A stretch of DNA of 64,000 bases. Source: Gymnopilus junonius. Lineage: Eukaryota; Basidiomycota; Agaricomycetes; Agaricales; Galerinaceae. Below are positions 57,794-64,000 of this stretch, in pieces (position 1 is the first letter of the stretch; every line of letters starts with the position of its first letter). The DNA is taken from assembly GCA_015501075.1 (NCBI GenBank), contig JADNYJ010000005.1, forward strand, positions 248,001-312,000. Reading direction: 5' to 3'. A model generated the notes under the pieces. That model was not told the DNA's origin, made no database searches, and worked only from the letters and a program-made list of their open reading frames with translations. Position numbers and translations under genes: made by a program.

Positions 57794-60700
57794 ATGCTAC
57801 GACGGGTTCCTACAACGAACGATGGAAAACCTATTGACAGGCTACAAGAGAGTACTCGTATCAATCGTCCATTCAAACCACCTACCCTCGCAGTAGCAAA
57901 AAAGGTACCGCCCTTACGAAAGCGAAAGCGCATTTCATACAAAGAAGCAGAAGGCAACGAATCAGATCCAGAAGCAGAACGAGCAGCCAAGAAGCAGAAG
58001 AAATCGATGGATAAGGACGGAGTATATCATAATGAAGAGGAACTGCTTGCTGCAATTCCAAAATATCCCGTCTATTCCGTCAAACCTTTCGCCGAGCTTG
58101 GCTCTCGTAGGTTCTCTCTACCAACTATGAAAACGAAAGACGGGAAGCAGGTCATGCTCCTTCCTTCAAATGCATCCCTCGGTATTAGGCCGCCTGCTAA
58201 GATTATACCTCGTCCTCTGCACAACCCAATGCAGGACCATGCTATCGTCTTGTACGACCCAACCATTGACGATCGCGAGACAGACGAAGAAAGGAAGGAA
58301 AGGGAAAGAGAGGAAGCCAAGGAAAGAGAAGCCACGGAAGCAAGGGAAAAGATGGCTGGAATGTATAATCCACATAAGAGTCTGCGGTCTCTCCTAGGCG
58401 AAGGAACAGACAAGGTCAAGCATGCAAAGGTCCCAGTCGTCATCGACCCACGGTTATCCAAGGTTCTCCGTCCTCATCAAGTGGAAGGTGTCAAGGTAAG
58501 GTGACCCATTATTGAAGTCTTTCTTGGCTGACTTCGCTTGCTTCAGTTTCTATACAAATGCACGACTGGAATGGTTGTTGATAATCAATACGGTTGCATC
58601 ATGGCTGATGAGATGGGACTCGGAAAGACTCTACAATGCATAGCGCTGTTATGGACCTTACTAAAGCAATCCCCGCGGGCCGGAAAACCTACGATTGAAA
58701 AATGTATTATTGCTTGCCCCTCAAGTTTGGTCAAGAATTGGGCAAATGAGCTTGGCAAGTTCACAAAAAATTATTTGTACATCAGCGGCTTGACTTAGTT
58801 ATTTTCAGTTAAATGGCTTGGTCCCGATGCTGTGACGCCTCTTGCTGTAGATGGAAAGGGCACAAAAGCACATCTTCTGGAAGCCGTAGCTAGGTGGGTT
58901 GCAGCCCGTGGAAGGAATGTAACGCAACCAGGTATGTCTAAAGCACATCAAATTTCTACCTGTCAGTTTCACTGAATGCCTTAGTTATGATCGTATCTTA
59001 CGAGACGCTGCGTACTCTGACCGCCTATATCGCCAATTGTGAAATTGGATTACTTCTTTGCGACGAAGGGCACCGATTGAAAAACTCGGGTATTTGTCCT
59101 CATAGGTTCTCCCGTAATCAGTGCTTACTCTTCTCCGATATATCAGAGTCCCTCACATTCCAGGCATTGCATGGCTTGAAGGTCTCTCGCCGTGTCATTT
59201 TGACTGGCACCCCCATTCAGGTCTGAAATCTACTTAAACATAATGTCATTATTGACGTCTACTTTAGAATGATCTTTCCGAATATTTTTCCCTTCTGAAC
59301 TTCGCAAATCCGAATTTCCTTGGTAGCAAGAATGACTTTAGGAAGAATTTCGAAAATGCTATAATTCGTGGAAGGGACTCAATGGCCAGTGATCAAGTTA
59401 AAGCAGAATCCGAAAAGAAACTGAAAGAATTGGGGGGATTGGTGACAAAATTCATTATTCGGCGGACCAATGACTTGTTGTCAAAATACTGTAAGCCTAT
59501 AAACAGAGCGTTTTTAAGAATAAATGTCCAATTAATGGTTCTCTATTATCCAGTACCTGTGAAGTATGAGCAAGTTGTGTTTTGTGGATTGTCCGACTTC
59601 CAGTTGGCTTTATATCGATTGTTTATCACCTCTCCCGAAATCAAGGCATTGCTACGGGGCCAAGATTCTCAGCCCCTAAAAGCGATCAACATCTTGAAGA
59701 AGCTATGTAATCACCCTGAACTTCTCAATCTTCCAGATGACCTTCAGGGAAGCGGGCATTTGATACCAGAAGGTTTTAATGGTGCAGGGGCGAACGCCAG
59801 AGACAAAGGACGCAATCAGGCAGTAAGATGCGACTGGGGCGGAAAATTCTTAGTTCTGGAAAGGTTTTTACTGTATCGTCTTTGCTATTCAATGTACTAA
59901 ACCATTGGATCAAGATTCTTACACCAGATCCATACTCAGACAAACGACAAGATCGTCCTAATTAGCAATTATACCCAGACTTTGGACCTTTTCGAGAAGC
60001 TTTGCCGCAACAAGAAGTAAGCTTTCAACATCTATCTTGCAGTTTCGTGCTAATTACTTGTCGGAAGGTACGGATATTTTAGGCTGGATGGAACAATGAC
60101 TATCTCCAAGCGTCAAAAACTTGTTGACCAGTTCAATAATCCGCAAGGAAAGGAATTTATTTTCCTGTTAAGTAGCAAAGCCGGAGGGTGCGGCATTAAC
60201 CTCATTGGCGCCAATCGGCTCATTCTCTTCGATCCCGGTATGTTGGCCCGTGCTTGCTGAGATGACGCTAACGCTTGGTCAGATTGGAACCCCGCGGCTG
60301 ACCAACAAGCGCTCGCTCGCGTGTGGCGTGACGGTCAAAAAAAAGAATGTACGGCGCTTGTTTTAGTTATGCTGGAATCCTGTTCAAGTTATCCCTGCAG
60401 GTTTCGTTTATCGTTTCATTTCAACCGGAACAATTGAGGAAAAGATATTCCAACGGCAAGCAAACAAACAAGCTCTTTCTTCAGCAGTCGTAGATGAAAA
60501 GGAGGATGCGGAACGTCATTTCTCTACCGACGCTCTTCGTCAGCTGTTTACATTTAACGAAAAGACGACTTGTGACACCCATGATACTTTCAAGTGTAGG
60601 CGATGCAAGGATGGTAGACAGGCAGTCAAGGCACCCGCTCTCCTGTACGGAGACGCAAGCACGTAAGTGATGTCATCCGTATTCCTTCTTCCTTGCTGAC

Positions 60701-60823
60701 GTCCATGGTTTAAGCTGGAATCATTTCACGAATGCCGAGTTAAGGAACAACCACGACGACCTTCTTCGTGCGGAAGTTGGATTGCCTCAAGTCTCTTTTG
60801 TTTTTCAATACATCAGTCATTAG
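57794..60823 (+). CDS. RAD54: DNA repair ATPase Rad54
   Basis: Rad54 is a Swi2/Snf2-family double-strand DNA translocase that aids Rad51 in homologous recombination. The start at 57794 gives [20 protein letters not shown], followed by [20 protein letters not shown], the Rad54 N terminus. Helicase motifs in order: [21 protein letters not shown] (58595); Ia, [32 protein letters not shown] (59050); [45 protein letters not shown] (59950); [21 protein letters not shown] (60170); [22 protein letters not shown] (60280). The C terminus holds the [12 protein letters not shown] zinc-like element and ends at the TAG at 60821-60823. About ten short introns occur, several between motifs. Confidence 0.96.
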
Positions 60824-60944
60824 AGTTATATCGCGGGTTTTGAAAGCAAACGACATACCAGGAGAATAGCATTATACATAATTTCAATAGATTCATGGAT
60901 GGATAATACAGTACAATTACAGGTATAGATACTTTACATGGATC

Positions 60945-62162
60945 TCATTGGACAATGTCCTCCCAGTTGCCCCAGTCGCCTCCTACTCGACGTACCCGAA
61001 TCTTCTCGCCTGCTGTACCAAAATACGACGCGTTGAACCAAGACTTTATATCCTCTTCGCCGAAAGGTCCAAACACCTCTTGGGTCTGACCAGCTTCCGG
61101 TGAGCTCCATTTATATTCATATTTAATGTCTGCAGAAGGAGGCACCCAAGACGAGTCGACAGATCCTGATGAACGAACGCTTCTGACAATTTCTTCATAT
61201 GTCTTTGAATAAATGTCTGCATCTCCCAAAGACATGAGATTCGAAGCTAGATGTGTTATGATTTCGATATCAGTTGGAGTGGGGTTTTGAGCCTTATCGA
61301 CATCCATAGCATTGTTGCCGCCAGATTTTTGCCGTGGCCTAAACAAGAGAATGGTAAATAATTTAAGTAATTTGTTTCACAAAGAGAAATCTTACCTAGC
61401 GAATCCCTGAGTCATTTTCGAGCGGACACCAAGCCGTTGGAGTGCTTCCAACACAGTCTCTCCTTTCTTGAGGAGGGGCAGTAGCTGTTGTTCCAAGGCA
61501 CTCTTCCCGCCACTTTCTTCCAATTCTTTCTCTTCAGCCAGCATACGTTCCCTTTGCTTTTTCTCCTGCTCTCTTTTCCTCCGTCGAGCGAGCTTAATCT
61601 CCTTTTCGTCTAGACCCTCCATCCAACGATCATGGACACCATGAGGATCAAATGTCCGAACATAAGTTCCGTCTTCCGTGAATTTGCCCTCCTCCATTTC
61701 GTCTCGCATGTTGAAAGATGACAGCTCGTAACCCATACCAGCCTTTTTCCTTCTCTCAGCATCATCTTCATCTTCAGGCTCATCTTCCTCATCCGACTCG
61801 CTGTTTTTATCCCGAAATTCTTGACCCTCGATATCTGCTAAGCGCATGTACTTCTCTTTTTTGGCAGGGGCGTCTTCCTTGGCGTCTTCCGTAGCAAACA
61901 TATCATCAAGCTCATCACCTACCCCTTTCTTCCTACTCGGGACCACGCCTTCGCCGTCATCTGTAGAGTCTGACTCGTAGCCTTCAGTCTTGATTTTACC
62001 CCTTCGTGAGGGTTGTTCGAGAGCTGAATCGACCTGTTCAGCAAAGTTGACGGGGTCATCTGCAGGGTCTACGAAGCGTGTTTTCTTGGACACATGGTCC
62101 GCAGAGGGTGTATCAGCATGTTGAGCAGCGGAGCGCTTCTTGCCCCCGCCACGGGAGGCCAT
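60945..62162 (-). CDS. LIN1: U5 snRNP-associated GYF protein, Lin1/CD2BP2 type
   Basis: Lin1 (CD2BP2/U5-52K in animals) binds U5 snRNP proteins through a GYF domain and helps spliceosome assembly. The start at 62162 gives MASRGGGKKRSAAQHADTPS with VSKKTRFVDPADDPVNFAEQ. The middle is acidic with SDEEDEPEDEDD, then the conserved EEGKFTEDGTYVRTFDPHGV and HDRWMEGLDEKEIKLARRR block. One intron near 61340-61395 leads to the second exon. The C-terminal GYF domain reads IKYEYKWSSPEAGQTQEVFG, then PFGEEDIKSWFNASYF, ending GDWGNWEDIVQ. The gene is convergent with RAD54, with 121 bp between them. Confidence 0.92.
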
Positions 62163-62298
62163 GGTGGTGACAGAGAGAGAAGTCAAGGAACAGAGGGGCC
62201 AATTAGGGAATGTGGTTTAGGACCGGCAAGAGCGGGCCGAGAGGGAGATAACCCAAAAGTAGAAGTCGCCTTTCTTCGGCTCTGCCCTCATCCTCAGA

Positions 62299-64000
62299 AT
62301 GCTGGAGGCGCTTTCTTTAAGCGACATTCTGGGATATGCCTCCATAGGATGCTGGTTAGGCGCCCAGTTTCCGTCTGTACATCTTTTTTTTAATAATCCT
62401 CCTGCTCATTCTCCCGTTTTCAGTCAGGTAATCGAAAATATCAAGCTTCAGTCGTGTGAGGGCCTTGCACTTCCATTTCTTGCCAACTGGCTTTTGGGTA
62501 ATGCTGTCAGCTCTCTTTTCCATTCCTTGTTCACTCTCTTGTAACAGGCGACATTTCGAATCTCGTCGGTTGCATTCTCACTCATCAGCTTCCATTCCAG
62601 GTGATAACGGCCCTCAGCTCGTCTTGCCTTCCCGGAACTTATAATCATTGCAGACATGGCTAGCAACGTATTTCGTTTTGGTGGATTTCACGCTGGTCGC
62701 TCAATACGCTTACTATTACAAGCCTGCTAAAGGCCCCTCCTCCATACTCTCTCACATACGTTCCGCCACATCCCCTGCAGCCATCCGCAGGTTATCAATT
62801 GATAGAGGTGCATCTCGATACAGAACACTCTCAGCCGTCGCGTCAAATGTAGCGGCTGCGGCTGCTCTTGCTGCCAAACAGGACGAACAACAAGCCGATT
62901 CTCGAACGTCACATACCCGCTATTCTCGACGGACGACCAGATTACGAGGCTATGAGAATCAAACTGGCGTTGTATCGCTAGGACTTGAACCAGAAGAAGG
63001 CGAAGCTGAACCGCCTACCGCATTGATAGAGAGTTTCCATTCAGAACGCGGGGGTGATTATGCCCCAAAGCGTGTATCATGGAGCATTGAGCGCACTCGT
63101 GGTCGGGCATCAAGCGTGGGGCAAGCCATCCGGGCGACTACTCCTACTGCTCACAACATACTTTCCAACGAATCGCTCGTACCCACTGGAATATTTGATA
63201 CCCTACCTCCTGCACATCGTGGCTCTTTGACAAGTTCAGCGGAATCACTGACACCGGCTGTCAATAACCGGAGCTCTCGAGCATCCCGAAAAGGATCGAC
63301 CATGGTATTTCTAGGTGCATGGGCCCTCTTCGGTTTTGGAACTTTGGCCCATGGCAGAACAGGGATGACTTCTCCCAGTGCGACAAATGTTGGTCGCGTC
63401 CTCTCAACTAGTGCCTATCGTCTTGCAGTCCCTGTCACCTTTACAGACATTGGAATTCACGCGCGAGATACTACTGGCAAAGAATTCGCTCGCCTTGATA
63501 TTACACTTCCTAAACTGCATTCAAGCACCTTACCGCATGAGGAGTTCCTTCGTCGTGACCCTCATCATGAAGAACCCACACCTGAACAGGTACTCGGTCG
63601 CATATTCGCTTGGCTCTGCACGACATTATATCTTACTTCGCGATTGCCTCAAATATGGAAGAATGTACGTCTTCTATCCAGCTTATATTGATATCGGTGT
63701 TCGTTAATCTCGCCTCTTTGATTATGTCAGTATACTAGAAAATCGGTCGAGGTGAGCCAACTATTGATCACGAAAGGAGAGCGATAGTGCTGATTATAAT
63801 AGGGTCTCTCCATGTACTTGTTCATATTTGCATTCCTAGGCAACACGTTCTATGCATCTTCAATCCTCTCGTCGCCAAGGCGGTTCCTTCCACCTCCAGA
63901 ATCTACAGATTACATCAGAGAAAGCATACCGTGCGTATTATACGCAAATACAGGTATCTGCAGCTGATGAATTCTTTGCCAGCTACCTCCTCGGGAGCGT
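62299..64000 (+). CDS. PQ-loop vacuolar amino acid transporter, 3' end missing
   Basis: This is a member of the PQ-loop family (yeast Ypq1-3/Rtc2, animal PQLC2), seven-span proteins that export basic amino acids from the vacuole or lysosome. The start at 62299 gives MLEALSLSDILGYASIGCWL, then GAQFPQVIENIKLQSCEGLA, with the first Pro-Gln motif completed by splicing over a 55-60 base intron. Membrane segments continue (FLANWLLGD, TWLATYFVLVDFTLVAQYAY). A long, probably cytosolic loop of about 280 residues, rich in Arg and Ser, separates the two halves, much longer than in short family members. The second Pro-Gln motif is TSRLPQIWKN near 63640, joined to YTRKSVEGLSMYLFIFAFLG. The gene runs off the right edge. 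Confidence 0.9.

Overview
The window is nuclear DNA from a filamentous fungus, most likely a mushroom-forming basidiomycete (Agaricomycetes). The evidence is dense genes on both strands, many short GT-AG introns of about 45-60 bases, housekeeping proteins of fungal type (SPT8, ATG2, Rad9/Crb2-like checkpoint protein, Med16) and a fused mitochondrial transhydrogenase. The taxonomic placement is inference from protein character; no marker gene settles it. No rRNA, tRNA or CRISPR array was seen.

Layout. 1-9.8 kb: SRP54 (cut by the left edge), SPT8, SPT6 and a small RibD/Rib2-type deaminase. 10.6-13.2 kb: an SGNH/GDSL esterase and a divergent RPA32 (RPA2) paralogue. 13.4-20.1 kb: ATG2. 20.2-24.2 kb: RLP24, an intronless gene of unknown function and the canonical RPA2. 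24.4-32.4 kb: a very compact block of NAA25 (NatB), NCE101, a PSMG3-like proteasome assembly chaperone and MED16. 32.5-37.8 kb: a CAT/condensation-like acyltransferase, PUS4 and a DapA-family aldolase. 37.8-42.3 kb: the only repeat-rich stretch, with a roughly 790-bp inverted-repeat element, a 473-bp MITE with perfect 23-bp ends and a TA duplication, and a decayed RtcB-type RNA ligase gene carrying a roughly 1-kb CATAGC-rich insertion. 42.6-50.9 kb: NNT transhydrogenase, a nucleotide-sugar transporter and a single-pass membrane protein. 51.1-64 kb: Rad9/Crb2-like protein, a chromodomain protein, RAD54, LIN1/CD2BP2 and a PQ-loop vacuolar transporter (cut by the right edge).

Together the genes are mostly core eukaryotic machinery: transcription (SPT8, SPT6, MED16), genome maintenance (two RPA2 genes, Rad9/Crb2, chromodomain protein, RAD54), ribosome and RNA work (RLP24, PUS4, LIN1), proteostasis and autophagy (PSMG3-like, NAA25, ATG2). 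The most notable points are the two intact-looking RPA2 genes 10 kb apart, the RtcB pseudogene in a transposon patch, and several single-base homopolymer disagreements that put conserved genes out of frame (PUS4, NNT, and a compensated pair in the aldolase). Those last are most simply residual sequencing errors.
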